Under the pieces are notes generated by a model that ran no database searches, was not told the origin of the DNA, and worked only from the letters and a program-made list of their open reading frames with translations. The translations under genes were made by a program, and so were the position numbers. DNA of 21,550 nucleotides, from positions 1 through 21,550 of the forward strand of contig QXVZ01006132.1 in assembly GCA_008931825.1 (NCBI GenBank). The letters run 5' to 3'. Below, piece after piece: positions 11,409-20,155 of this stretch (positions are counted from its first letter, which is position 1; the number at the start of each line of letters is the position of its first letter). Source of the DNA: Phallusia fumigata. Taxonomy: Eukaryota; Chordata; Ascidiacea; Phlebobranchia; Ascidiidae.

Positions 11409-12202
11409 TTACCAAAAATGCTGTGCATCCTTGTAGAAATTGGGAGAAACACAAAGCATTTAGTATTAATATAACATTTTAATGTAATTTTGACACCAGG
11501 AAAATATCACTAAATAAGTAAATGATGGAATTTTTTTGCAATACAGTTTTACAATACAGGCTGTTGCAAAACTGACTGAAAGTTTTACGCAACTATGAGG
11601 TTGTGGGTTCTAATCCGGCCCAGCCATCTTGTGTTTTCAAGGACAAGAAACTTTAGCCAAATTGCCATAAACTAGTGCAACTGAATCCATTTAAACCCTA
11701 TCAGTTGAACCAAATTAATGTCACTTACCCGATGAAAATTAAGTACATCCTACATGAAAAAAAGGAAAATGGTCTAATGTATTTGCAATGAGACAGGCTT
11801 TAAAGGTAATTTATTTCTGTCAGGGTGATTTCAATTGATGCAATCTATCACATTTCACTCAATTACAACATTGAAATATTATTTTGGTTTTGTACTTTCA
11901 GTGCACAATGCAATGCAGTACAAAACTTGCCAATGAAAGGCACTTTAAGCAAACACAAAAATAACATTTTGGTAAAGTTTTAAAGTTTATACGTTGTTTT
12001 AAAAGTTAAACCAATAGGCAAGCAAAGTACTACACAAATCTCAAAATTTTGGTCCAACTTCATACCTCAAATTTGTGTCTAATAATGTGCATCTAAGCTA
12101 GCTGCAGAACAGCAGAAAGATTTGTGCTTATTTTCACGCAGCTATGGTAAACAAGCCACAGAATAACAGCAAAAACTACAAACACACCTCATTAAAAGAC
12201 AT
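11409..12202 (-). other. GTF3C1 5' leader exons with a candidate spliced upstream ORF
   Basis: Upstream of the GTF3C1 start, three minus-strand pieces can be spliced: 12202-12188 (from an ATG to GAG|GTGTGT), 11749-11729 (acceptor ttttttcatgtag, donor CGG|GTAAGT) and 11429 onward (acceptor after tttctcccaatttctacaag). Joined, they encode an 18-residue peptide, MSFNEDVLNFHRDAQHFW, with a stop at 11411-11409. That stop is 24 nt before the GTF3C1 ATG and in the same frame. The acceptors are good and all phases are 0. The likeliest reading is a 5' leader with a translated uORF. A trans-spliced leader replacing the first part is also possible, since Ciona uses spliced-leader trans-splicing. Confidence 0.4.
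11585..11725 (+). repeat. tRNA-derived SINE fragment (family 2)
   Basis: A decayed copy that keeps the T-arm-like GGTTGTGGGTTCTAATCC, the body ACAAGAAACTTTAGCC and the block AACCCTATCAGTTGAACC. These match the other two family-2 copies. The A-box end and the 3' module are missing or unrecognisable. It lies in the intron between GTF3C1 leader exons, and its right edge abuts the small leader exon at 11729-11749. Confidence 0.6.
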
Positions 12203-12246
12203 TTTACCAGCAGAAATTGTTAAATAACGCCTAAACAACGAACACG

Positions 12247-12563
12247 TTTCGAGAATTCGAAAGCGAAGAGACGCGTTTTTGATTCGGGTTCAAATCTTGC
12301 GAGCGCCCATCGCCATCTTGGGCGGGATTTCAACCTTCGACCTTCCGAATTAGGCGGTCACGTGGTAAGCCTAACACGAGTCTACAAAACCACAGGAAAC
12401 TGTTCAGAATAAAAAATTAAGTGTTTTATTGGCGAAGTTTTGGTTAGAAATACGGTGAAATAAATTTTAAATCTGTTTACCTTCGCGCCTTTGCGATCTG
12501 TTTGCTTTTTCTGAGAACAAAAGTCAAGGTTGGTGTTTATAAAATGTTTTCTTACTGGGTTTA
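12247..12563. repeat. 317-bp direct repeat, copy 1
   Basis: Base-for-base identical, by eye, to 12565-12881; the two copies are separated only by the single N at 12564. Inside is a minus-strand tRNA-SINE-like scrap (around 12290-12390, with a GGTTGAAATCCCGCCC T-arm-like segment). The repeat starts about 45 bp upstream of the first candidate GTF3C1 leader ATG, so it covers the likely promoter. Identity plus an N at the junction points to an unmerged contig overlap. Confidence 0.9.
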
Positions 12564-12564
12564 N

Positions 12565-12881
12565 TTTCGAGAATTCGAAAGCGAAGAGACGCGTTTTTGA
12601 TTCGGGTTCAAATCTTGCGAGCGCCCATCGCCATCTTGGGCGGGATTTCAACCTTCGACCTTCCGAATTAGGCGGTCACGTGGTAAGCCTAACACGAGTC
12701 TACAAAACCACAGGAAACTGTTCAGAATAAAAAATTAAGTGTTTTATTGGCGAAGTTTTGGTTAGAAATACGGTGAAATAAATTTTAAATCTGTTTACCT
12801 TCGCGCCTTTGCGATCTGTTTGCTTTTTCTGAGAACAAAAGTCAAGGTTGGTGTTTATAAAATGTTTTCTTACTGGGTTTA
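12565..12881. repeat. 317-bp direct repeat, copy 2
   Basis: Second copy of the segment at 12247-12563, beginning tttcgagaattcg and ending tactgggttta. The sequence after it (12882 onward) is unique within the window. If the duplication is an assembly artefact, real spacing between GTF3C1 and the next gene is about 318 bp shorter than shown. Confidence 0.9.
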
Positions 12882-15168
12882 AAAGAAATATTTGTGTGAA
12901 GAGAAGGGATTGTGTAAAAACGACTGCATTTGCACCTAAATGATTGTTAATTTAAACAATACATTAATTCTTTATCAAGCATAGTCACACGAATATAGAA
13001 ATCGTAAAATCTTTCCAAACTAGATTTATTTGGGGAAATCACCACAAATGTTTTGCAAAATTAGTCATGCTTGAAGTGCAATTTAAGGAAAATTGTTTCG
13101 TATCGTTTTTATTTCAGTTGGACTCATCTGTGACAGTTAAACTGATTTAAAAAAATACATTTATAAATGAACAAACCCTATAGTTTTAAACAATCAGGAT
13201 TCTTGTCGAGCTAATACGTTTTCAACAGCATATTTCAATTCATTAAAAACTTACCAAACCTGTTTTTATCAGTATTCGTGTCTTTAAATCAAACTTTGAA
13301 TGAAACCTGAAGTGAAATGCTAAACTAACTAAACCGCTACATGTCGCTAATGAGTGGCAGGCCAAACAAAGTTGTTTTTAACGAGGTTCGAACCCGGGAC
13401 CATCCCGCGGACGAATCCCGAACAGGTTTTTCATGCCTGTATATGGATCAAGCTCCCCAGCACATTCGACCAGCGCTTGCAAATAAAGTTGCTTCCCGCA
13501 GGCTCGACCTTTTTAGCACTTTTTTCGCTGGAGATTGTATTATTATTGTTCGACGGGGTATAAAACTTAATACAGCTAGAATCACGTTTTACGAAACCCA
13601 GTAATTTGCGTCATACTCCCCCCCCTCCCACTCTTTTCCTGTTTCCTCACACTCGATGACGCCCTTGGGTCATTGCGTCAAAGCGATTGTATGTTTGACG
13701 CAGCAATCGAAACCGTTGTTTAATTTTGTTGCAATTGCATTGCTGAAAAGTGGGGGCGTTTGTGGGTGATAAACAGTTCAAACAATACATTTTGTATACT
13801 TTACTGAAACTGTAGCAGACAAAACCGAACAACAAACAAACATTTCGAAAATAGTGTACGGGCGGCCATCAGCTTGGGAAGGTCTGGTTTGCACAAAATG
13901 GACATTAGGATTTCAAACTGCTACGTTTTATTGTTTAAACGATAAGTTTGGATAAAAACACCAACTAAAAAATTATAGCACCTTCTTCCAAAACCAGGAT
14001 CGCAAATAATTAGACACAATATAAATGAGGCAAGAATAGTTTGTTCACAAACAAAGTTAAGTATAAGGACGACGCTCACATAATATAATGCTTCGAATCC
14101 AAACTCCAAAATTAATCCAAAATTTCAGGCTAAAGAAATTAATTTTCCAAATATTTTGGCCAGAAAAGGAAATCACTGTGTGTTTGTTTTAACTTAGGGA
14201 GGGCTGGGGGACAACGCCTGAATGCGTTATGTTTGCAATGAGTTTCGTTGGGGTTTTTTTTGTTTGATTTTTTCGATTTTTTTAAGTTAGTCACTTCAAT
14301 TTGGGTCAACCCATCAGGTTCCTCTGGGTTGGAGTAATGCCGCTTAAGTTTCTTGCTCAGAGAAACACAAGCGACCGAGACAGGTTTAGAACCCACATCC
14401 TTGCGAGCACATGGCAGTCACGCTAACCACTCGGTTATCTTAGCGGCATGTGTTATTGTTTAGGGCGCGAAAGTTCGAACCTTAGCAAAACTTCAGCCTT
14501 GGTTCCGACCACAAAGAAATGAGAAACGATGTTCCCAACAAGAACCGGTACAGTTGTTAGTTTCACAGCATTTTTAAACAGGAACAAATGAGGTTTAGGT
14601 TAACAGATTCCAGGTGGTATATTCGGAAGTGACCGGGCGTTTCTTATCATCTGAGAACACATAAAAAACCAACATACAATGGCCAACATATGGTTAGGTG
14701 AATTACGTCGTCAGATGGAATTTTATCAGGAATCATGATTACTTTTGCGTATCAAGCCAAGTAATTTGTTCCTTTATGACGCAACATACCTCTGTTCCTC
14801 ATTTTTTCGCTTTGATCATGTTTGGTGATTACACTGTTCTTAATAACGCACGGCAGGGTATGCACCGTTTGGGCACAGATGTTGCAAATGTGATGAAATC
14901 CAAACAACGATATATTTATATTTGTGTAAACAGAAGGTTGAAACAAAAAATGCCGAAAATTTTCCGTCAACAAATGTCATGATATATTTTCTAATCACAA
15001 ATCGTTCGAGGCTTATGCCCCGCCCCCGCGTTATCCCGCAGTCGCGAATCGACTCGTGTTCGAACAAGATTCCCTAACCGCTATTGTCTCGTCGCCTAAG
15101 ACACTGAATGTTTGCTTATACACTTGAAGGCGATGCGTAAGCGTGACGCCAAAAAAATGGTACCCGAT
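12882..15168. other. Intergenic region without a supported gene
   Basis: No ORF here has splice sites, homology or composition that I would defend. The contents are the family-2 SINE at 14211-14450 and tRNA-like T-arm scraps near 13381-13400 (minus strand, GGGTTCGAACCTCG) and 15030-15090. There is also a C-rich run at 13617-13630. The 5' part is AT-rich. Confidence 0.5.
14211..14450 (-). repeat. tRNA-derived SINE (family 2), near full length
   Basis: On the minus strand it reads CCGAGTGGTTAGCGTGACTG, then GATGTGGGTTCTAAACCTGTC, AAGAAACTTAAGCGGCATTA, an A-rich stretch, and the 3' module (14211-14230) that is an exact 20-nt match to 5881-5900. The body also shares CCAACCCAGAGGAACCTGAT with the copy at 5684. 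It is intergenic, between the GTF3C1 upstream region and IL17-like A. Confidence 0.75.
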
Positions 15169-15178
15169 GGGGAACCCC
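15169..15178. promoter_or_regulatory. Consensus kappa-B-type site upstream of IL17-like A
   Basis: GGGGAACCCC fits the GGGRNWYYCC kappa-B consensus at every position. It lies 127 bp upstream of the TATA box and 187 bp upstream of the gene A start codon. Rel/NF-kB factors exist in Ciona, and IL17 genes elsewhere are immune-responsive. Binding here is inferred from the motif alone. Confidence 0.4.
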
Positions 15179-15304
15179 CCGTCGAAAAAGAAGGTAAAAA
15201 TCCTAAACTGTAGGTTGTCGATCTAAGGCGCTCCTTTTGACGGTGCTTACCCCAAGACGCGATCCGTAAGTTTCCGAAGACCCGGAATCGCTTCTCTATC
15301 GTTG

Positions 15305-15311
15305 TATAAAA
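15305..15311 (+). promoter_or_regulatory. TATA box of IL17-like A
   Basis: TATAAAA followed by G, 60 bp upstream of the start codon at 15365. A start site about 30 bp downstream (near 15335) would exclude the out-of-frame ATG at 15328 from the mRNA. This fits use of the 15365 ATG. Confidence 0.6.
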
Positions 15312-15364
15312 GCGAAAGTGCGCTAGCATGGAAGGAGACGACGAAGTATCAGTGAACAGTGAAG

Positions 15365-16682
15365 ATGCATTTTACAATCAAGGTAAGACAAAGTTGAGCA
15401 TTGACTTAGTGAAGTTATTGCTAGAAGTATGTGTTAAGTAGAGTTGGAACTTTGCCGAGTCATTCCTGATGATGACAACAGCGTTTGTCGAAACGTAGAA
15501 AATGTTTCACACCCAATTACTCGCTTGTATCTTCTTATTGAGATATAATTTGTGCAGATTTGATTTGGAAATAACGTATATTGTTACGACATCAGTTGTA
15601 CATGCAACATACATTTCGTAGCTCGTTTAATATCAGGTGTTCGTTAAATTGCTGGCGTTTGTTTCGAGGTACATACGTGGAAATGGTTACTCACTAATTA
15701 CCTGGATCACGATTAAACCAAAACGCAACGGCTGTGTGTGTTTTTTAGCAAATCAACAACTCTTATTTCTCACACCGCAATTTTTGTTTCTTTTCAGACA
15801 AAACAGTGCGAGGTTCGTTGCTTGCTTCTGCTGGCGGTCGGTGCTACATTGGTGTGTGGAGCCCACGGAAAAAAATGTAAAGAAGAAAAAGTTTTAAATC
15901 AGATTCTGAAAAGCGTCGGCGACGAGTCAAGACGGTAAGCAATTTGTTTTGGTAAAATTAAATTAAATGTTCGGTTGCCTAATTATTCCCATAACCTGGA
16001 TTAAGTTTCCTAATAACTGATTCCGCCGACGTTCACCCTCCCAGGAGCCTTAATCCCATTGCGCCAAAAATCACCCTTAGATGTGACGTTACAAAACGCC
16101 TTACAATAACGGTGTAGCTGCAGCGCGTTCAACCTCGACCCACAAATTGTGTCCTTTATTTTTCGCGCCTCATAACGTTTTTAGCGTTGTGCAGCTATCT
16201 CCGGCTTGGCGATTGATTTAGTGCTATTGTGTCGCTATGATTTCTTTCACCAAGCGAAATAACTCAATTCAAAAAAGCAGATATATTAAAGTAAAGTTGA
16301 AAGAATTTTTTTGCTTGCGAGAGTTTTTCAAACAAAATATTAAATTCGCAGGTTTTTCAAAGATCATCATTGCAATGTAAAGATCTCAAGTCACAGAACA
16401 TATGGAGGACTGGCGCCGTGGAAATATGTTAACCTCATCTGCGACAACTTGGAAACCTCCTTGCACCGCGTAGCGTCGTGCGAAAAACGTTGCGCTCCTC
16501 CGATAAACGGTGCGAGCCAAAAGATGCGGAAACTTCGCAACAAGATTCGACGCAGTCACAAGAACGTTCCGGTGCTCAGGCTAATTCAGTTTTTGGAGCG
16601 AACAAACCGAAAAAAGGTTTGGCATGAGTTGCCAGTGGCTTGTAAGTGCGTTCCGAAAACGAGGAGAAACCGGAGTGAATAA
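15365..16682 (+). CDS. Interleukin-17-like secreted cytokine A (three exons)
   Basis: Exons 15365-15382, 15798-15934 and 16352-16682 encode 161 residues, with clean GT-AG sites (AAG|GTAAGA; ACG|GTAAGC) and phases 0 and 2. Residues 1-30 form a signal peptide (core CLLLLAVGATLVCGAHG). The IL17 cystine-knot region follows: C59, the motif APW at 73-75 (SPW in vertebrate IL17), C82, C95 and C99 (SCEKRC), then NVPVLRL and the terminal ELPVACKCVPK with C149/C151 (GCTCV in mammals). Mature protein is strongly basic. The family is secreted, dimeric and signals through IL17 receptors. No N-glycosylation sequon is seen in the knot. It is most like gene B in layout. Ciona IL17-like genes are known (CiIL17-1 to -3), but I cannot say which number this is. 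Confidence 0.9.
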
Positions 16683-16684
16683 AC
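16679..16684 (+). terminator. AATAAA overlapping the gene A stop codon
   Basis: The hexamer shares bases with the TAA stop (16680-16682). No other plus-strand AATAAA is seen before the oppositely oriented signals near 16970. If used, the 3' UTR would be only about 10-30 nt. A variant signal further on is the alternative. Confidence 0.35.
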
Positions 16685-16968
16685 AGAAAGGAATTAATGG
16701 AAAACGGGAAGGTTGAAAGTGCAGAACTATGCTTGTCAGGAATTTTATTACGTATGCACACCACAAATTTTATGCTATGTGTCTTTAAATGTATGCGCTT
16801 TTCTTTTAAATTGGACCATTGCAAGATACAAATTTTCAAATTAACTTCAAGTTGCTTTTTTATTGAGGACCCCAAATTTTTTAGGCTAGCTATTTATATT
16901 TTTGTACCTTTTTCGTTGTTTTTGTATTTATTCTGTTGATAAATGTTTTGGCTTTTGTAAAACGTGTA

Positions 16969-16988
16969 TTTATTTGTTTTTATTTATT
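16969..16988 (-). terminator. Polyadenylation signals for the minus-strand candidate gene D
   Basis: Three AATAAA hexamers on the minus strand (16983-16988, 16979-16984, 16969-16974), with another at 16927-16932. They lie about 370 nt past the candidate stop codon at 17360. They fit a minus-strand gene converging on IL17-like A. Confidence 0.4.
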
Positions 16989-17359
16989 TGCTGCTATATT
17001 TTTGTCGTTACTTTGTCATGTTTTTGCCAAAAAATATATTTTCTAACATCGGGTACTTTTTTATACCATGCGTCGTTATACCAATGAAAATGTACAGGGA
17101 AGTTGCGTTGGGATTTTAAATTTCGCATTTTAAACATTAAATTTCGAATAAGACCGCACCTCATTCAACAAATCACAACCAAAATATGGCACAGAAACAT
17201 GGAAGAGCTAAAAATTGGGGCAATTTTAAGCAAAGATAAATCGGATAAGCGTCGCAATAGTAAAAGTTCAACCTCTGAACATTTCAAGGACATGGGACGT
17301 TTGAAGATCCTTAGAAGGCAGAAACTTTGCCGGGTGACAAATGCGTCGACCAAGTTGAA

Positions 17360-18909
17360 CTAACGGTTGTGATCGTATAAATGACAACGGCGTTGCAGGT
17401 CACGCCAAAATTTAGATGTAATACAATCTGGTGCCGAAGTTACGATGCTGGGACAGGATACGCTGCCTAGAGTTTTGGCCTCGAGTTGAGAAAGTTTTGA
17501 CGCTGATGGCTCTTTAGAATTTATCTGTAGATAACAACTGATTTTGCCGTACATTTTGAGCACTTGGTGGCGATTTTAGCCACTTGGTGACTGACTGGTT
17601 TGTGTGACAAATCCCAATAGAACTGAACGGGCGAGCGTTTGGTCGAACAGACTGAGGTGTTGAGCCCATATACCGAAAAAAACTGATCGGGGTTCGTCAC
17701 GGGTTCAAACCCCGCGAAAAACAAAGAAATGCTCCGGTAAAAAAATGGCGCAGGATCTGAGGTGCTCAACTCTCATACAGACACAAAATCAGGTTAGCCA
17801 CAAACCCTGTGTACAACGTTTACACCGCTCAACATCTTCTCTGCTCGGTGAATCACGCGCTTGTTCACAGCAGTTCGCAGCAGTTCGTAGTTTTCATCGA
17901 ATATGAACCTTGTTGTTTCTCTGAGTAATTGTCGTAGAAGCCCAAGTACACTGTTTTGCCCGTGTAATGTTGTCAAGATTTGCACTGCATTTATTGTCGC
18001 CTCGTACAATAGGTCAACCAAGCTACGGTCTGTACCAGCAAGCCAATACACCCTTTAACTGCTCAACAAATTCACCAGTGCCTTGCGAATGATAAACGAC
18101 ATTAAAGTGGAATCATTGTCGCGGTAGATTCCTTGAAATGACGTTTCTTGCTTCACAAGATGATGTAATCATGATGTTTGATGTAATCAGTTTAAACAAT
18201 ACATTCCCCTCGATGTGATGTGGTCGTAAAATTAACTAGTATCACCACATGCTCTCGACTGTCGTGTTCTTGTTGTTGATGTAAAGTGGTCGTTAATGCG
18301 CTGAATAAACTCAAAACAGCCTTTGGTCACATGTTTCTTTGAGTATCTGCAAACAGAACCCAACATAACAGAGTCACAATGCTTACAGCAAAATATGTTT
18401 CTTGCACTATGGGATTTTTTGCAATAATGTTTGACATGCCGATGATTTCGGTACTTTAAACATGATGCGCGATATAAGTGTGCCACCTTTGGGCTTATCG
18501 AAACATTTTCAGAAGTTGCTGTAAACGTCGCTGACCCTGAAACGAAATAAGGATTTGCTTCAGAACCAGTAAGCTGCCATGCGTTGTCAATCGGTAAGTT
18601 ATGAGATGCAGGATGGATTACAGATTTTGTATATATCGACACAATTAGATGTGAATTTTAGGGGCATCTGGTCAACAGCCTAATTGCTTAGTGCATGTAT
18701 ATGTGTCTAATTTTAATTATCAGATTGTTGTGAGTTGGCTCCAAACAACCGTTGTTTGTTTGCTGTTTTTTTTCAAAAAAGGTAAAAGATAGTTGGAATG
18801 GCTTAAGCTTACCACGGTCATAGGCATGCATTGCAGTTTTGTGGGCGGGTTGTTGGACAGTATGGTTTGAAATCGCATTGCCATCAAACAGTTTAGTGCC
18901 ATCTTGAAG
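17360..18909 (-). CDS. Unrecognised four-exon candidate gene D, start not found
   Basis: Exons 18909-18813, 18536-18246, 18029-17824 and 17524-17360 join in one frame of 253 codons ending in TAG, with phases 1, 1, 0. Splice sites are fair to good: acceptors tttacag, tatttcgtttcag, ggtacag and tatctacag; donors GTG|GTAAGC, GTG|GTGATA and GGT|GTAAAC. The second exon encodes a Cys/His/basic stretch with CLKY, HYC and FCCKHC. The third is strongly helical and amphipathic (LVDLLYEATINAVQILTTL, LLRQLLRETTRFIFDE). The last has SVSCPSIVTSAPDCITSKFW. I recognise no family and see no membrane segment. A 5' exon supplying the start codon is missing. The 3' end converges with IL17-like A. It could be a spurious splice model. 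Confidence 0.4.
17671..17730 (+). repeat. Possible tRNA-derived scrap in a gene D intron
   Basis: GGGTTCAAACCCCG at about 17700-17715 is a self-complementary T-arm-like segment with a B-box core, like the SINE scraps elsewhere in the window. No A box or tail is clear. It lies in the candidate intron 17525-17823. Confidence 0.3.
18473..18478 (+). promoter_or_regulatory. Possible TATA element of IL17-like B
   Basis: TATAAG lies 106 bp upstream of the proposed start codon at 18579. It also falls inside a coding exon of the minus-strand candidate gene D, so either assignment weakens the other. The motif is short, so this is a weak call. Confidence 0.25.
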
Positions 18910-20005
18910 CTGTAAACTTGGTAGACATCATGCACGAAGTTGAATGATTACGTTTAAACTACAACACACATCTTCGCCTGTTTAGACGACACAGAAGTGA
19001 AAATGTGTCTCCTGAGTAAAACGCGAAGATTTGAAGGCAATGATTTTCAGCTTTATCTTTGCAGTTTTTGTTGTTGTTCTGTCTGTCCGGATTGCTCGCT
19101 GTGACGATGGTCGGTGGAAACCCGATGAACTTGTTCAGCCTCTCAACACGAGGAATGCATGAAGCTTCGAAGTCGTGAGTAGTTTCTGATGTTTAATGTT
19201 GATCCTCTTGTTTCTTAAAACCCATTAAATCTTTAAATTCACATCAGTGTTTTAAAGCGATAATAAAAGTTTAATCAAATAGTGAATTCATTGCCATGCA
19301 AACGTTTTAACAATCGTTGTTGTCGTCATCACGGCAACTGCACTTAACTGAATTCTGAGAGTTCCACTCTATCAAGCGGTCCAGGCAAATTAACAACAGG
19401 TGCGATGGCGTTACCAGTAGTGGGGCGATAATTGAGCGCGCGAAACGCACAAGCAGTAGAAGTTGTAGGGATAAAAGAGATTTTAAACATGAAACTAGCA
19501 GACCAGAAAATACACAGAACATGGGGCTAGCGGCAGAAGAGAGCAAAACAAAAGATACGGAATTTGGGGAAAACATTCTTCGTTTTTCGATCGCTGGCGC
19601 TGCATTGTCTAACACGTTGTTTAATCGAATGTTTTTCATACCCTTGAACCCCCAAGTGCATTCTGTCAGCATTTCTCTAAAATATTTTTTTCCAGATTTC
19701 TACGCAAACAAAATTGTCACATCGAAAAACTGAACACAACGCAAAGTGACGGATTCGCGCATTGGCGTGATGCAATATTCCAATGTCGGGATGAGGAAAT
19801 ATTTACAGTAGTCTGCGATGTTCGGTGCAGAGACCCGGTTACTCACCAGCTCTTATCTGTCGAATACCGAAATGTCCCGGTTTTACATCAGCAAAGACGT
19901 TACGCGGGTCGCAACGGAACAAAAGTTATTGTGGAAATCCCGATTGCTTGTCAGTGCGCCCGAACCCTCGGCCCAGTCGAGTGTTTGAATTCCTTCTTGG
20001 TGTGA
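18579..20005 (+). CDS. Interleukin-17-like secreted cytokine B (three exons)
   Basis: Exons 18579-18593, 19065-19174 and 19696-20005 encode 144 residues. Exon 3 is the secure part: an FLRKQNC start, C49, HW at 64-65, C72, C82 and C86 (CDVRC), NVPVL at 101-105, then VEIPIACQCAR with C127/C129, and an extra C138. It aligns with gene A exon 3 from its first codons. Exon 2 (donor TC|GTGAGT) encodes the signal-peptide core FLLLFCLSGLLAVTMVGG. Its phases (0 in, 2 out) equal those of gene A. Exon 1 (MRCQS, donor TCG|GTAAGT) is inferred from that phase match and is the weakest part. N-glycosylation sequons are at N55 and N115. A short alternative first exon at 19003 would need a 35-nt intron. Confidence 0.85.
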
Positions 20006-20149
20006 AATGTATTTTGCATTTTGATTGTTAATATATTTTACAAGTGTTTATTTATTACTGCACCGTTGTTTTTATGTTTTTGTGTTCGGTTAACTTTTTC
20101 AAATCACCAGCATTTGTGTTTAACAAAACTTCAGCCCAAACTTTATTTG

Positions 20150-20155
20150 AATAAA
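20150..20155 (+). terminator. Polyadenylation signal of IL17-like B
   Basis: AATAAA 145 nt after the stop codon, followed by a GTGTC-type GU-rich stretch, as expected for a 3' cleavage site. Confidence 0.65.

Noticed and set aside
13381-13440. tRNA-like segment on the minus strand (GGGTTCGAACCTCG)
   Set aside because: No D arm, anticodon arm or acceptor pairing could be drawn around it.
14698-14982. Plus-strand ORF of 94 codons with overlapping minus ORFs
   Set aside because: Open on both strands in several frames, with no homology or gene signals; chance in AT-rich DNA.
17103-17363. Plus-strand ORF of 86 codons after IL17-like A
   Set aside because: Basic, low-complexity sequence with no homology and no convincing splice or promoter signals. 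It lies between the 3' ends of convergent genes.
19003-19050. Alternative first exon of gene B (MCLL plus acceptor at 19050)
   Set aside because: It gives a good signal peptide but needs a 35-nt intron, and breaks the phase agreement with gene A. Kept only as an alternative.
19040-19162. ATG at 19040 opening a hydrophobic, signal-peptide-like frame for gene B
   Set aside because: The frame reaches a stop at 19162 before any good donor and cannot join exon 3 in phase. The other frame matches gene A's intron phases.
19307-19672. Minus-strand ORF of 121 codons
   Set aside because: It lies in intron 2 of gene B, with no recognisable domain and no splice or polyadenylation support.
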